From Brevibacterium sp. p3-SID960 (lineage in GTDB: Bacteria > Actinomycetota > Actinomycetes > Actinomycetales > Brevibacteriaceae): a stretch of 64,000 bases of DNA. How positions within the stretch are numbered: position 1 is the stretch's first letter; each line of letters starts with the position of its first letter. Made by a program: the position numbers and the translations under genes. The notes under the pieces are model-generated. The model was not told the origin of the DNA. It saw only the letters and a program-made list of their open reading frames with translations, and made no database searches. Location: assembly GCF_025144725.1 (NCBI RefSeq), contig NZ_JALXKS010000006.1:1-64000 (forward strand). Direction: 5' to 3'. Positions 33,750 through 42,114 of this stretch are shown piece by piece.

Positions 33750-34154
33750 TCACCTCACCTCCGTCATCGGCTGGACGGCCTGGCGGGTGACGACCAGCGG
33801 CGGCACCCACTGCGGCACCCAGTGCGGGCCAAGCATCGGCACGGTGATCGAGACCCGGCAGGTGACCGATCCGCGGCTGCCGCCGGTCGTTGAGCAGCTG
33901 CTCTGCACTCCGGAGCGCTTGAGCGGATCAGCCACGGCGCTGCGCCCGGCGGCCTGCCCGGATCCTGCGCTGATGACCTCGGAACGGGCGGCGTTGCGGG
34001 CGGCGGAGTTGGCCTGTGCGAGGGCGAACATCGCCAGCAGGATCTGCAGGGTCACGAGCACGATCACCAGCCACATGAACAGGGTGCCGACGAACTCCAG
34101 GCTCGCCTGTCCGGATTCTGCTTTGCAGCGGCGGCGGTCCAGCACAGCACTCAT
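33750..34154 (-). CDS. tadE: TadE-like minor pilin
   Basis: A 134-aa pseudopilin. The prepilin motif is G then QASLEF (Glu at mature position 5), followed by the helix VGTLFMWLVIVLVTLQILLA and the TadE-typical AQANSAARNAAR. The exported domain has two Cys (SSCSTTGG, VTCRV). Overlaps the upstream cpaE-tadE fusion by 4 nt. Confidence 0.87.
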   Translation of the reverse strand: MSAVLDRRRCKAESGQASLEFVGTLFMWLVIVLVTLQILLAMFALAQANSAARNAARSEVISAGSGQAAGRSAVADPLKRSGVQSSCSTTGGSRGSVTCRVSITVPMLGPHWVPQWVPPLVVTRQAVQPMTEVR

Positions 34155-35722
34155 GGTTCCCTCACCACCCCGGCGCTGGCGGGGATGGTGAACCGGAAGT
34201 CGTCGCTGATGTTCACCAGCAGCGGGGTGTCAAGGGTGACGGTCACCTCTCCTCCGCCCTGGCGGACGCTCATCCCGTCCTGCCATGCCGCCGGGGTGTG
34301 CGAGCGCGCGGCCCGCTCGGCCGACTGGCTCACCGCCGCTGCGCGGGCTCCCTCGTTGGCGGCGTTGGCGGCAAAGGTCCACGTCATTCCGACGAGGACG
34401 AGCTGGAAGCCGATGGCGGCGATGAGCCCGATGAGTGTGATGATGCCGAGGAACTCCAGGCTGCCCTGACCGGCTTCGCTGCGGGCCAGCTCCTGCTGGG
34501 CGTCAGCGGTGCGGCGGCGCTTGCGCCTGCCGCGGCGGGTCTCGACGACGTCGAGGCCGGCAGCCGGCACGACACCGAGCGCAACACCGAGTTCGGAGAT
34601 CTTCTGTGCCCAGGCCGGTCCGGCCAGTCCCGGGTCACGGCGGTTGACGGCCAGTTCGAGCATCCGCCGGGTCTCCGGCACATGCGGTGAGATGACCGGC
34701 AGGCCGACGATCTTCTTCGCCGCCTCCGGCTGGATGTCGGAGCGCTTGTCGGTGCGGTTGAGGATGACCTTTGCCGCATCGGCTGGGACGAGCCCGAGGC
34801 GGGTCCACAGCTGGTTGATGCGCCGAGCCCCGCGCAGGCTGAGAACGTCGCAGGTGGAGACGATGCACACTTCGTCGGCCATCTCGACAGCCGAGGCATT
34901 CGCCTCGCCCAGCACCGAGCCGATGTCGACGATGACGATGTCGAAATGGGAGCGCAGGGTGCCGAGGATCGTGCGCACCGCCTGGGCGCTCAGCAGCTCG
35001 GACTCCTCGCCGTGCACGGGCCCGAAGAGCACCGCATAGCCCTCGTCCGAGGTGTAGAGAACGTCGTCGAGCTGGCGCGAGGTCAGCTCGTCGACCACAG
35101 GGAGCAGGTCGGTGATCGTGCGGTGCTGCGGGACGTTGAGCAGGATTGAGAAATCCGGTTTCTGGTGGTCGAGGTCGACGACGACGACCCGGCGGTTCGG
35201 TGCAGCTGCCTGGGCGGCGCGGGCGAGGTGGACGGTCAGGGTCGAGGAGCCGGCCCCGCCCTTGGCCGAGCACAGAGTGAGCATCCGGCCGCCGGTGCCC
35301 TCCGCCTCGGCGTCGGAGAGCTGGCGGGTGACCGCGCTGCGCACGGTCTGCGCCCAGCCGAGCGCCGAGGTGACCTTCTGGGAGACGTCGTCGTAGCCGA
35401 GCGGGTAGCGCAGGATGCCGCGCACGCCTGCGTCCATCGCGCGGACGTAGTCGTCATGGACCGGGTTGTCGACGACGGTGAGCACTGCGACCGATGGCAT
35501 GACGCCAGCGACGTGGCGGGCGATGTCCCACACCGGCATCGGCTCGACGACGCTGTCGATGACGACGAGGTCGATCTCATCGACCGGTAGGCTCGCCAGT
35601 GCGCTCAGCAGCGTCGAGCTGGAGGAGTACTGGCGTTCGATCGCGACATCCACGTCGGCCAGCGAGGTGCGGATCTCCCACGCTCGGGAGTCATCGGAGC
35701 TGCACAGTATCGCCTTGGTCAT
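34151..35722 (-). CDS. CpaE/TadZ ATPase fused to a TadE-like pseudopilin
   Basis: A 523-aa fusion. Residues 1-130 form a degenerate receiver-like domain and 145-385 a MinD/ParA-type ATPase with a deviant Walker A (KGGAGSST, residues 154-161), as in CpaE/TadZ pilus localisation proteins. After a basic linker (RRGRRKRRR), residues 414-523 are a TadE-like prepilin: G418 then QGSLEF, a hydrophobic helix to about 450, AANAANEGARAAA, and a beta-rich tail. No stop or strong internal start separates the parts (a GTG at 34570 lacks a Shine-Dalgarno). Prepilin cleavage would release the pilin from the ATPase. Confidence 0.85.
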   Translation of the reverse strand: MTKAILCSSDDSRAWEIRTSLADVDVAIERQYSSSSTLLSALASLPVDEIDLVVIDSVVEPMPVWDIARHVAGVMPSVAVLTVVDNPVHDDYVRAMDAGVRGILRYPLGYDDVSQKVTSALGWAQTVRSAVTRQLSDAEAEGTGGRMLTLCSAKGGAGSSTLTVHLARAAQAAAPNRRVVVVDLDHQKPDFSILLNVPQHRTITDLLPVVDELTSRQLDDVLYTSDEGYAVLFGPVHGEESELLSAQAVRTILGTLRSHFDIVIVDIGSVLGEANASAVEMADEVCIVSTCDVLSLRGARRINQLWTRLGLVPADAAKVILNRTDKRSDIQPEAAKKIVGLPVISPHVPETRRMLELAVNRRDPGLAGPAWAQKISELGVALGVVPAAGLDVVETRRGRRKRRRTADAQQELARSEAGQGSLEFLGIITLIGLIAAIGFQLVLVGMTWTFAANAANEGARAAAVSQSAERAARSHTPAAWQDGMSVRQGGGEVTVTLDTPLLVNISDDFRFTIPASAGVVREP

Positions 35723-36573
35723 GGCTGTTCCCCATTCTCTCGACCGGACCGGCTCGCACCGGGTTCCGTCGTCTCCTCGCTGTCGTCTTGCTGCCCGTCG
35801 CTGCGGCTCGAGCCGAGGACGCCTTCGAGATCGGGGTCGTCGAAGTACAGGTCCTCATCGTCGATCTGGGAGCCGGTCTCGTTGTTGCCCGAGCGCATGA
35901 GCCGCATCGACACTGCGAACGCCTCGCCGTAGGCGAGCCGGCTGGCCTCGTCGACGGACACGGCGAAGGTCACCGGCACCTGGGAGACCTCAGCACCGGT
36001 CTGGTCGGCGGCGCCGACCTCGGCGTTCGGGTCGGTCGGCTGGCCGACGGAGACGACGCGGGCGTTGCGCACGAGCACCCCGGCGACGTTGTAGGGGATG
36101 TCGGCGCGCTTGTAGTTCTCTGGGCCCTGGTCGTTGTCCAGCCGCTTAGCGAAGGCGGCGATGACATCGACGGTGTCGCCAGGGGCGACGCGGCCGTTGA
36201 TGCCGAGAGCGGCGTCGAAGTTCACCGAGATCTCCCGCTGCCCGTCTTCGAGCGAGGAGGCAGCTTCGAGCATGTCGGTCTGCAGGGTCGAACCCTGCTG
36301 GATCGCCGTCGAGGCCTTCTGGCCGGCCAGCTGCTCCTTCGTCGTCACCATCTGCGGGGTGATGAACTTGTCGGGAACCTCCTGGGTCTCGACGTGATCG
36401 AGGGAGATCGGCTGGAAGCGGGCGATGTCTTCTTTGGCGACGTAGACCGTCGACTTCGGGCCGACGTCGGCGCTGACCGACTGCACATAGGTCACCACGC
36501 CCAGGAAGACGGCGATAGCGCCGAGCCCGGCGACGATCATGAGGATGAGCCCTCGGCGCTGCTTGGGATTCAT
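35719..36573 (-). CDS. cpaB: CpaB/RcpC-like Flp pilus assembly protein
   Basis: A 284-aa protein with an N-terminal helix (LILMIVAGLGAIAVFLGVVTYV) and an exported SAF domain (VYVAKEDIARFQPISLDHVE...VPDKFITP) followed by RcpC-like beta domains (RVAPGDTVDVIAAF). The C-terminal 50 residues are acidic and low-complexity. In Gram-negatives CpaB assists the secretin; here it probably acts at the cell wall. AGGAG precedes ATG 36573, which overlaps the previous gene by 4 nt. Confidence 0.87.
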   Translation of the reverse strand: MNPKQRRGLILMIVAGLGAIAVFLGVVTYVQSVSADVGPKSTVYVAKEDIARFQPISLDHVETQEVPDKFITPQMVTTKEQLAGQKASTAIQQGSTLQTDMLEAASSLEDGQREISVNFDAALGINGRVAPGDTVDVIAAFAKRLDNDQGPENYKRADIPYNVAGVLVRNARVVSVGQPTDPNAEVGAADQTGAEVSQVPVTFAVSVDEASRLAYGEAFAVSMRLMRSGNNETGSQIDDEDLYFDDPDLEGVLGSSRSDGQQDDSEETTEPGASRSGRENGEQP

Positions 36574-37349
36574 ACATCTGCTCCTGAACGGGTACGCGGC
36601 TGGCACATCTGGCAGCCGCCGGGAGTGCACGGCACCTGGCACCAGCGGCATTCGACGGCCAGCTCGGTGACGCGCTGCAGGTAGGGGGTGAGATCGGCCG
36701 GTGCGATGCACAGGTCGACGATCTCCTTCTTGCCCCACCAGTCGCCGGGGCCAACATCGAGGCTGACGATCGGCGGCTGCCCGAGGCGGTCGGCCAGTTC
36801 GGCCACGGCTCCGTCTGCCTCGGCACCGACGCCTCGGCCGCGGGCGATGACGACGGCTTCGGACGGCATCCGCAGCACGCCGCTGTCGCGCAGCTGGCCG
36901 GGACGCAGCCGCTCGACTCCGGCGTCGAGCTGGATGAGGAAGCGAGACGACGGCAGCCAGCTGACGATGTGCTGCCACAGCGAGGGGGTCGGTTGGCGCA
37001 GCCGGGTCACCGAGCGGGCGACCGCCAGGCAGCGGATCGAGAGCTCCAGTTCGGCGATGACGGCCAGCAGCTGGCCAGCAGCAAGCCGGGAGGCCAGCGA
37101 GCGGGCCATGTCGGTGAGCACCGCTCGTCCGAGCGGGCTCAGGCCGGTGCGAGCCAAGAGCACGACATTGTGCAGGCTGGCGGCCCGCGCCCGGGAGATC
37201 ACCGCTTGGCAGGCATCGAACTCACCGTCGGGGACGATGAAGATGCAGGGGGTCCCGGTGGTAGCGCCCTCCAGGACGGCGACGGCTTCGTCGAGGCTGA
37301 GAGGCGCGAGATGGATGGAGGCACGGGAGACGGGTCTTGCTGGGGGCAT
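36570..37349 (-). CDS. First gene of the tad operon, Cys-rich C-terminus, unknown
   Basis: A protein of about 259 aa that I do not recognise. The middle resembles a small alpha/beta fold (VVIARGRGVGAEADGAVAELADRLGQPPIVSLDVGPGDWWGKKEI), and the C-terminus carries CRWCQVPCTPGGCQMC, a CxxC-x3-C-x4-CxxC cluster that could bind zinc. It is coupled to cpaB by ATGA overlap. The open frame extends to a GTG at 37451, but that codon lies inside the predicted -10 box. ATG 37349 is therefore preferred, without a good Shine-Dalgarno. Confidence 0.6.
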   Translation of the reverse strand: MPPARPVSRASIHLAPLSLDEAVAVLEGATTGTPCIFIVPDGEFDACQAVISRARAASLHNVVLLARTGLSPLGRAVLTDMARSLASRLAAGQLLAVIAELELSIRCLAVARSVTRLRQPTPSLWQHIVSWLPSSRFLIQLDAGVERLRPGQLRDSGVLRMPSEAVVIARGRGVGAEADGAVAELADRLGQPPIVSLDVGPGDWWGKKEIVDLCIAPADLTPYLQRVTELAVECRWCQVPCTPGGCQMCQPRTRSGADV

Positions 37350-37449
37350 GGCGCTCACGAGGGGGTCGGTGGAGTGGTGCGGGGCAGGAGAGATTACTGA
37401 GGATGTGCGAAATGAATGCTGAGAGTCAGCTGACTTCTCAACGAATGCC

Positions 37450-37477
37450 ACACTAGCACCGCGATCGGCGGTTTCAA
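37450..37477 (-). promoter_or_regulatory. Predicted promoter of the minus-strand tad operon
   Basis: TTGAAA (37477-37472), a 16-bp spacer and TAGTGT (37455-37450) on the minus strand. Transcription would start near 37443 and run through about 10 kb of overlapping tad genes. Confidence 0.55.
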
Positions 37478-37503
37478 GTGAATGGACCGCAAACGACAGG
37501 AGA

Positions 37504-37531
37504 CCTGCGGCTGAGAGACCAGCCCCGCAGG
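37504..37531 (-). terminator. Hairpin after the gene at 37539-38357
   Basis: CCTGCGG (37504-37510) pairs with CCGCAGG (37525-37531), with inner CAGCC/GGCTG pairing also possible. It lies just past the stop of the upstream minus-strand gene and before the tad promoter. No T run. Confidence 0.5.
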
Positions 37532-37538
37532 CTGCGCC

Positions 37539-38357
37539 TCAGCTGCTGCGGGCGTAGAGGCCGATCATCTCCCACTGGCGGGTGTAGCGGTTGAAAGCGC
37601 GGATGGCGCCCTCGGTGTCGTCGGTGTCGAGGCAGTCGATCCAGTCGGTGACGTGTGCAGCGCCGGTGTCCGGCCACAGCACCTCGCTCATACCGCCGAG
37701 GTCGAGTTCGAGCATCGCGTTCATATCGAAGTCGTCGAGCCAGTCGCCGAATGCCTCAGTCGATTCGACGACGGCGCGCAGCCGGGACTTCTCGTCCATC
37801 ACGTCGTGGGCCCATTCGACGCGGGCGGCGGCGGTGACGATCGGGGTGCGGATGCGGATCCGGAAGCTGCCGTCGTCGGTGTCGGTGCTGATGACGCGGT
37901 CGTTACCCGGATCGATCGCCAGCCACCACACCGGCGAGACGTCCCACGCCGAGGTGCGCGTGAACACGCGGGTGTCCGGGTCGTCCTGCATCCATTCGAC
38001 CCGGTGGCTGGCTGCCCGGCGGCGGGCGGCCTTGGGCACGAACATGTCGAGCTCGGTGCGCGGATGGGCTTCCATGAGCGCATCGAGGGCGTGCCAGGAG
38101 CGGATGTCGTCCTGGACGGGGCAGACGCGGTCGAAGCTGTCGCCGGTCTCCGCGCCGGTGAGGAACAGCGGGGTGCCGCGGTAGGAGTCGGCGACGGGGT
38201 CCGGGGGCAGGCTGATGAGCCGATCGTCGGCGTCCTCGGCGACGAGTCGCTCGATGGTCTCCCGGTTCGCGCTGACGGGGTAGTCGGCGAATTCCTCGTG
38301 CACGACCAGCGGCTCGAATACCCGCAGGGAGATGACATAGCTGCGCTCGTAACCCAT
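37539..38357 (-). CDS. Conserved hypothetical protein
   Basis: A 272-aa soluble acidic protein of no family I can name. It starts MGYERSYVISLRVFEPL and contains WWLAIDPGNDRVISTDTDDGSFRIRIRTPIV, with many Trp and Asp, and a Trp/Asp-rich C-terminal half (EVLWPDTGAAHVTDWIDCLDTDD). It is monocistronic. TAGAGT six bases upstream of the ATG indicates a leaderless transcript. Confidence 0.75.
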   Translation of the reverse strand: MGYERSYVISLRVFEPLVVHEEFADYPVSANRETIERLVAEDADDRLISLPPDPVADSYRGTPLFLTGAETGDSFDRVCPVQDDIRSWHALDALMEAHPRTELDMFVPKAARRRAASHRVEWMQDDPDTRVFTRTSAWDVSPVWWLAIDPGNDRVISTDTDDGSFRIRIRTPIVTAAARVEWAHDVMDEKSRLRAVVESTEAFGDWLDDFDMNAMLELDLGGMSEVLWPDTGAAHVTDWIDCLDTDDTEGAIRAFNRYTRQWEMIGLYARSS

Positions 38358-38363
38358 GTGCTC

Positions 38364-38369
38364 ACTCTA
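38364..38369 (-). promoter_or_regulatory. Predicted -10 box of the gene at 37539-38357
   Basis: TAGAGT on the minus strand ends 6 bases before the ATG at 38357. Leaderless arrangement. Confidence 0.5.
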
Positions 38370-38590
38370 TCGTTCACTCCCGGTTCGCCTCCGCCTCGGG
38401 CGCGGGCTTTTCTGGACTCATTCGCCTTTTGCCCGGGACTGTCTCATACTGGTGTCCAGTATTCCCGCGCTCGCCTGAGGCGACATGACACCTCTGTGGC
38501 GGCGGGGTAGGATTCGAAGCACAGACAACCGGAGAATCCCGGGGCCGACAGCCAGCAGCCCTGGGTCTGACCAGGAGGGGGTCGACGCCT

Positions 38591-38806
38591 GTGGGTCGCG
38601 GCCGCGCAAAGGCGAAGCAGATCAAGGTTGCCCGTAAGCTGAAGTACTACAGCCCGGAGACGGACCTGAGTGCGCTCCAGCGAGAGCTCGGGGGTGCGTC
38701 GACGTCTGATGACTCCGATGACTACGCGGACTACGATGATCCGGATTACTCCGATTATGCCGATAAGTACGCTGACGATGAGGACAGCGACGACCGCTCC
38801 CGCTGA
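38591..38806 (+). CDS. DUF3073 family protein
   Basis: A 71-aa protein. The N-terminal half GRGRAKAKQIKVARKLKYYS and ETDLSALQREL is the DUF3073 core, basic and possibly nucleic-acid binding; the C-terminal half is an acidic Asp/Tyr/Ser stretch. DUF3073 commonly neighbours purM-purF in actinobacteria, as here (convergent). GTG start with AGGAGGGGG upstream (38571-38579). Confidence 0.87.
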   Translation: MGRGRAKAKQIKVARKLKYYSPETDLSALQRELGGASTSDDSDDYADYDDPDYSDYADKYADDEDSDDRSR

Positions 38807-38820
38807 GCGCTGATTGCGTC

Positions 38821-38846
38821 AGGGCCCTGCCGACAGGCGGGGCCCT
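38821..38846. terminator. Shared terminator between DUF3073 and purM
   Basis: Stem AGGGCCC-TGCC with GGCG-GGGCCCT around loop GACA (11 bp with one wobble), between convergent genes, so probably bidirectional. Confidence 0.65.
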
Positions 38847-38872
38847 TCGCCGTTCCCGAGGCGGTGGCCTCC

Positions 38873-39976
38873 TCAGTCGAGCAGGATCGCCGCACCCCCG
38901 TCGACACCCTTGGCACCCTGCACGTAGTACGGGTCAGAGGCATGGGTGCCGTCGTCGTCGCTGACGTCGCCGAGCAGCCAGGAGCCGGGCAGCGCGGCGA
39001 GCACCGCCTCGGCGGCGGCCGGGTCGACGGCGAGCACCATTCCGACACCGAGGTTCCAGGTGCGTTCGCGGTCGGCCTGCGGGACCTGGCCGAGGTCGCC
39101 GAGGACGTCGAAGACGGCCGGAATCTCCCAGCTGGACCGGTGCATGCGCGCCAGCGTGCCGGGTGGGATGACGCGGGCGACGTTGGCGGACAGACCGCCG
39201 CCGGTGATGTGCGACATCGCGTGGACGGTGCCGGGCCGGGCGTCGAGGATCGCTGCGAGGTCACCGGAGTACACGCGGGTGGGCGTGAGGATCTCCTCGC
39301 CGAGGGTGCGGGAGAACTCGGGCACCTCACGGTCGAGGGCCCAGCCGGCGTCGGCGATGATGCGGCGCACGAGCGAGTAGCCGTTGGAGTGCAGGCCGGA
39401 GGCCGGCAGCCCGATGAGCACATCGCCGGTGTTGACGCGCTCGGGCCCCAGCAGGTCATCGGCTTCCACAGCGCCGGTGGCAGCACCGGCGACATCGTAT
39501 TCGTCGACGCCGAGCAGGCCGGGGTGCTCGGCGGTCTCGCCGCCGACGAGCGCGACGCCGGCTGCCGAGCAGGCCTCGGCGATGCCGCGGACGATGTCGG
39601 CGATGCGTTCGGGCACGACCCTGCCGCAGGCGATGTAGTCGGTCATGAACAGCGGGCGGGCACCGCAGACGATGATGTCGTCGACGACCATGCCGACGAG
39701 GTCGTAGCCGATGGTGTCGTGGATGTCGAGGGCCTGGGCGATCGCGACCTTGGTGCCGACGCCGTCGGTGGAGGTGGCGAGGTAGGGCCGGCGGTAGTCC
39801 TTGAGCCAGGTGACGTCGAACAGGCCGGCGAAGCCGCCGAAGCCGCCGACGACCCGGTCGTTGTGGGTGGCGGCGACTGCGGACTTCATCAGCTCAACGG
39901 CCCGATCACCGGCCTCGACGTCGACGCCGGCGGAGGCGTAGGTGGTGGCTTCGGGGCTCTGGTGGTCCTGAGTCAT
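38873..39976 (-). CDS. purM: Phosphoribosylformylglycinamidine cyclo-ligase (AIR synthetase)
   Basis: A 367-aa PurM, which closes FGAM to AIR with ATP. Characteristic segments: YASAGVDVEAGDRAVELMK, STDGVGTKVAIAQ near residue 75, GMVVDDIIVCGARPLFMTDYIA, GGETAEHPG, and GLPASGLHSNGYSLVR. AGAGG is six bases from ATG 39976; another ATG at 39982 is directly adjacent to it and less likely. It overlaps the purF stop, so the two are translationally coupled. Confidence 0.95.
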   Translation of the reverse strand: MTQDHQSPEATTYASAGVDVEAGDRAVELMKSAVAATHNDRVVGGFGGFAGLFDVTWLKDYRRPYLATSTDGVGTKVAIAQALDIHDTIGYDLVGMVVDDIIVCGARPLFMTDYIACGRVVPERIADIVRGIAEACSAAGVALVGGETAEHPGLLGVDEYDVAGAATGAVEADDLLGPERVNTGDVLIGLPASGLHSNGYSLVRRIIADAGWALDREVPEFSRTLGEEILTPTRVYSGDLAAILDARPGTVHAMSHITGGGLSANVARVIPPGTLARMHRSSWEIPAVFDVLGDLGQVPQADRERTWNLGVGMVLAVDPAAAEAVLAALPGSWLLGDVSDDDGTHASDPYYVQGAKGVDGGAAILLD

Positions 39977-41460
39977 CAGCATCCTCTTTCAGCTGCCGCA
40001 GTGACGGGCACGGTAATGGGGTAGTCGCCGGAGAAGCAGGCGGTGCACAGTTCGGCTTCGCGCTGCTGAGTGGCGGCGATCATGCCGTCGAGGGAGATGT
40101 AGCCCAGCGAGTCGGCGCCGAGGGACTGGCAGATCTCGTCGGTGTTGAGGCCGTTGGCGATGAGCTCGGCGCGGGTGGCGAAGTCGATGCCGTAGAAGCA
40201 CGGCCATTTGACCGGCGGGGAGGAGATCCGGATGTGGATCTCCTTCGCCCCTGCCTCGCGCAGCATCCGCACAAGGGCCCGCTGAGTGTTGCCGCGCACG
40301 ATCGAGTCGTCGACGACGACGAGCCGGCGGCCGGCGATGTTCTCCTTGAGCGGGTTGAGCTTGAGCCGGATGCCGAGCTGGCGCAGCGTCTGGGATGGTT
40401 GGATGAAGGTACGGCCGACGTAGGCGTTCTTCATCAGCCCCTGCCCGAAGGGGATGCCGGATTCCTCGGCGTAGCCGACGGCGGCCGGGGTGCCCGATTC
40501 GGGTGTGGCGATGACGAGGTCTGCGTCGACGGGGTATTCGCGGGCGAGCCGGCGGCCCATCTCGGTGCGGGCGGCGTGCACGGTCTTGCCGTTGAGCACG
40601 CTGTCGGGCCGGGCGAGATAGACGTATTCGAAGACGCAGCGGGCCTGTTCGGGTTCGGCCCACCGGTAGGAGCGCAGGCCGTCCTCGTCGATGGCGATGA
40701 GCTCGCCGGGTTCGATCTCGCGGACGAAGGAGGCGCCGACGATGTCGAGGGCTGCGGTCTCGCTGGCGACGACCCAGCCGCGCTCGAGGCGGCCGAGAGC
40801 CAGCGGGCGCACGCCGTGGCGGTCGCGGGCGGCATACAGGGTGTGCTCGTCCATGAAGACGAGGGAGAAGGCGCCGTCGAGTCTGGGCATGAGCTCCCGG
40901 GCGGCGGCGGTGAGGTTCTCGGCCGCCGACGAGGCGAGCAGCTCGGTGACAAGCGACGTGTCGTTCGAGGAGTCGCGCCCGGACCGGGTGCGGGCCGGTT
41001 TCTGGGTGGCGGCCTTGACCGTCTCGTCACGGGCGGCGGCCTTCTCATCGGCCATTTCCTGCAGGTCGGCGAAGTTCGTCAGGTTGCCGTTGTGAGCCAG
41101 TGCGACGGTGCCGAACGGGGTGGGCCCGAGAGTGGGCTGGGCGTTCTCCCAGGACGAGACCCCGGTGGTGGAGTAGCGGGTGTGGCCGACGGCGATGTGG
41201 CCGGGCAGGGTGTCGAGGTCGCTTTCGTCGAAGACCTGGGAGACCAGTCCCATATCGCGGTAGATGAGGATCTGCTTGCCGTTGCTGGCGGCGATGCCGG
41301 CCGATTCCTGGCCGCGGTGTTGGAGGGCGTAGAGGCCGAAGTAGGTGAGCTTGGCGACCTCCTCGCCGGGGGCCCAGACGCCGAAGACACCGCATTCGTC
41401 CTGCGGGCCCTGGTCGGCGAGGTCGAAATCGTCGCTGGAGGCTGCGTTCACGCGTGTCAC
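39976..41460 (-). CDS. purF: Amidophosphoribosyltransferase
   Basis: A 494-aa PurF, the first committed step of purine synthesis. The propeptide ends before the N-terminal nucleophile Cys23 (PQDECGVFGV), followed by glutaminase motifs LYALQHRGQESAGIA and AHNGNLTNF. The PRPP-binding loop is VVVDDSIVRGNTQRALV near residue 375. Extra cysteines (C-terminal CTACFSGDYP) suit an Fe-S type enzyme. An insertion around residues 130-165 (AARDETVKAATQKPARTRSGR) is typical of actinobacterial PurF. GTG start. Confidence 0.95.
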   Translation of the reverse strand: MTRVNAASSDDFDLADQGPQDECGVFGVWAPGEEVAKLTYFGLYALQHRGQESAGIAASNGKQILIYRDMGLVSQVFDESDLDTLPGHIAVGHTRYSTTGVSSWENAQPTLGPTPFGTVALAHNGNLTNFADLQEMADEKAAARDETVKAATQKPARTRSGRDSSNDTSLVTELLASSAAENLTAAARELMPRLDGAFSLVFMDEHTLYAARDRHGVRPLALGRLERGWVVASETAALDIVGASFVREIEPGELIAIDEDGLRSYRWAEPEQARCVFEYVYLARPDSVLNGKTVHAARTEMGRRLAREYPVDADLVIATPESGTPAAVGYAEESGIPFGQGLMKNAYVGRTFIQPSQTLRQLGIRLKLNPLKENIAGRRLVVVDDSIVRGNTQRALVRMLREAGAKEIHIRISSPPVKWPCFYGIDFATRAELIANGLNTDEICQSLGADSLGYISLDGMIAATQQREAELCTACFSGDYPITVPVTAAAERGC

Positions 41461-41464
41461 GCCG

Positions 41465-41863
41465 CTATTCTCTCACATCCGTCTCCCCCGCCCGGCCGGG
41501 TTCGGAGGGCTGTTCGGCAGCGGTCTCGACCTCGGGCGCCTCGACCTCGACCGCCTCGGTGTCGGCTGCCTCGGGTGCGGGGTCATGTGCGCCGGGCACA
41601 GTGTAGGTGCGGGCACGGCGCAGGCTGATGCGGTCGAGGATGAGGGCGGCGACGGCGCCGAGGAAGCCGCCGATGGTGCCGACGAAGACCATGAGCATCC
41701 ACGTCGCCGAGGCCTGGGTCACCTCGATCTCGACGCCGGCCGTGTCGACGGGCAGGAAGGACAGGATGCCGCCTGCGATCATGCCGAGGATGACGCCGAG
41801 GATGATGAACGCCGAGTACTTGGGGCTGCGGCGGACCGAGACGTCGATCGTGTCGTCGTTCAT
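41465..41863 (-). CDS. Small membrane protein upstream of purF
   Basis: A 132-aa protein with two helices (residues about 18-38 and 53-76) in the pattern SAFIILGVILGMIAGGILSF...WMLMVFVGTIGGFLGAVAAL, and an acidic C-terminal tail rich in Glu and Ala. Similar small two-helix proteins often precede purF in actinobacteria. AAGGGAG precedes ATG 41863. TAGACT (minus strand 41923-41918) is a likely -10 for this gene and purF-purM. Confidence 0.8.
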   Translation of the reverse strand: MNDDTIDVSVRRSPKYSAFIILGVILGMIAGGILSFLPVDTAGVEIEVTQASATWMLMVFVGTIGGFLGAVAALILDRISLRRARTYTVPGAHDPAPEAADTEAVEVEAPEVETAAEQPSEPGRAGETDVRE

Positions 41864-42114
41864 GGGCTCCCTTGGTTGCCGTGGTGGCAGGCGGCGGCCT
41901 GCTGGTGTGCGCCCAACAGTCTAGTTCACCGGTCCCGCGTGCCGCGATTGCCGGTCGTGCCCGCGCGATGAGCCCGATGCCGATGCCGCGTTCGTCGAAG
42001 AGCCGGCGGGCCAGCGGGCTGAGCACGAGGATATAGACCAGCGGGCTGAGCACGGCGACGACGACGCGCTTGTCGCTGACGGCCACCGCCGGCAGATCGG
42101 CCGGTCGGTGAAGG

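Noticed and set aside
37350..37451. Upstream extension of the first tad-operon gene to GTG 37451
   Set aside because: The GTG falls inside the predicted -10 box TAGTGT, so it would not be on the transcript.
40234..41628. Long plus-strand frame opposite purF
   Set aside because: Antisense to purF, which has all family motifs; the composition is Gly/Val/Asp-rich like other shadow frames.
41924..42086. Minus-strand frame beginning VAVSDKRVVVAVLSPLVYILVLSPLARRL
   Set aside because: Looks briefly like a membrane protein, but the frame runs through the promoter of the next gene and has no stop or family match. Possibly a remnant, too weak to call.
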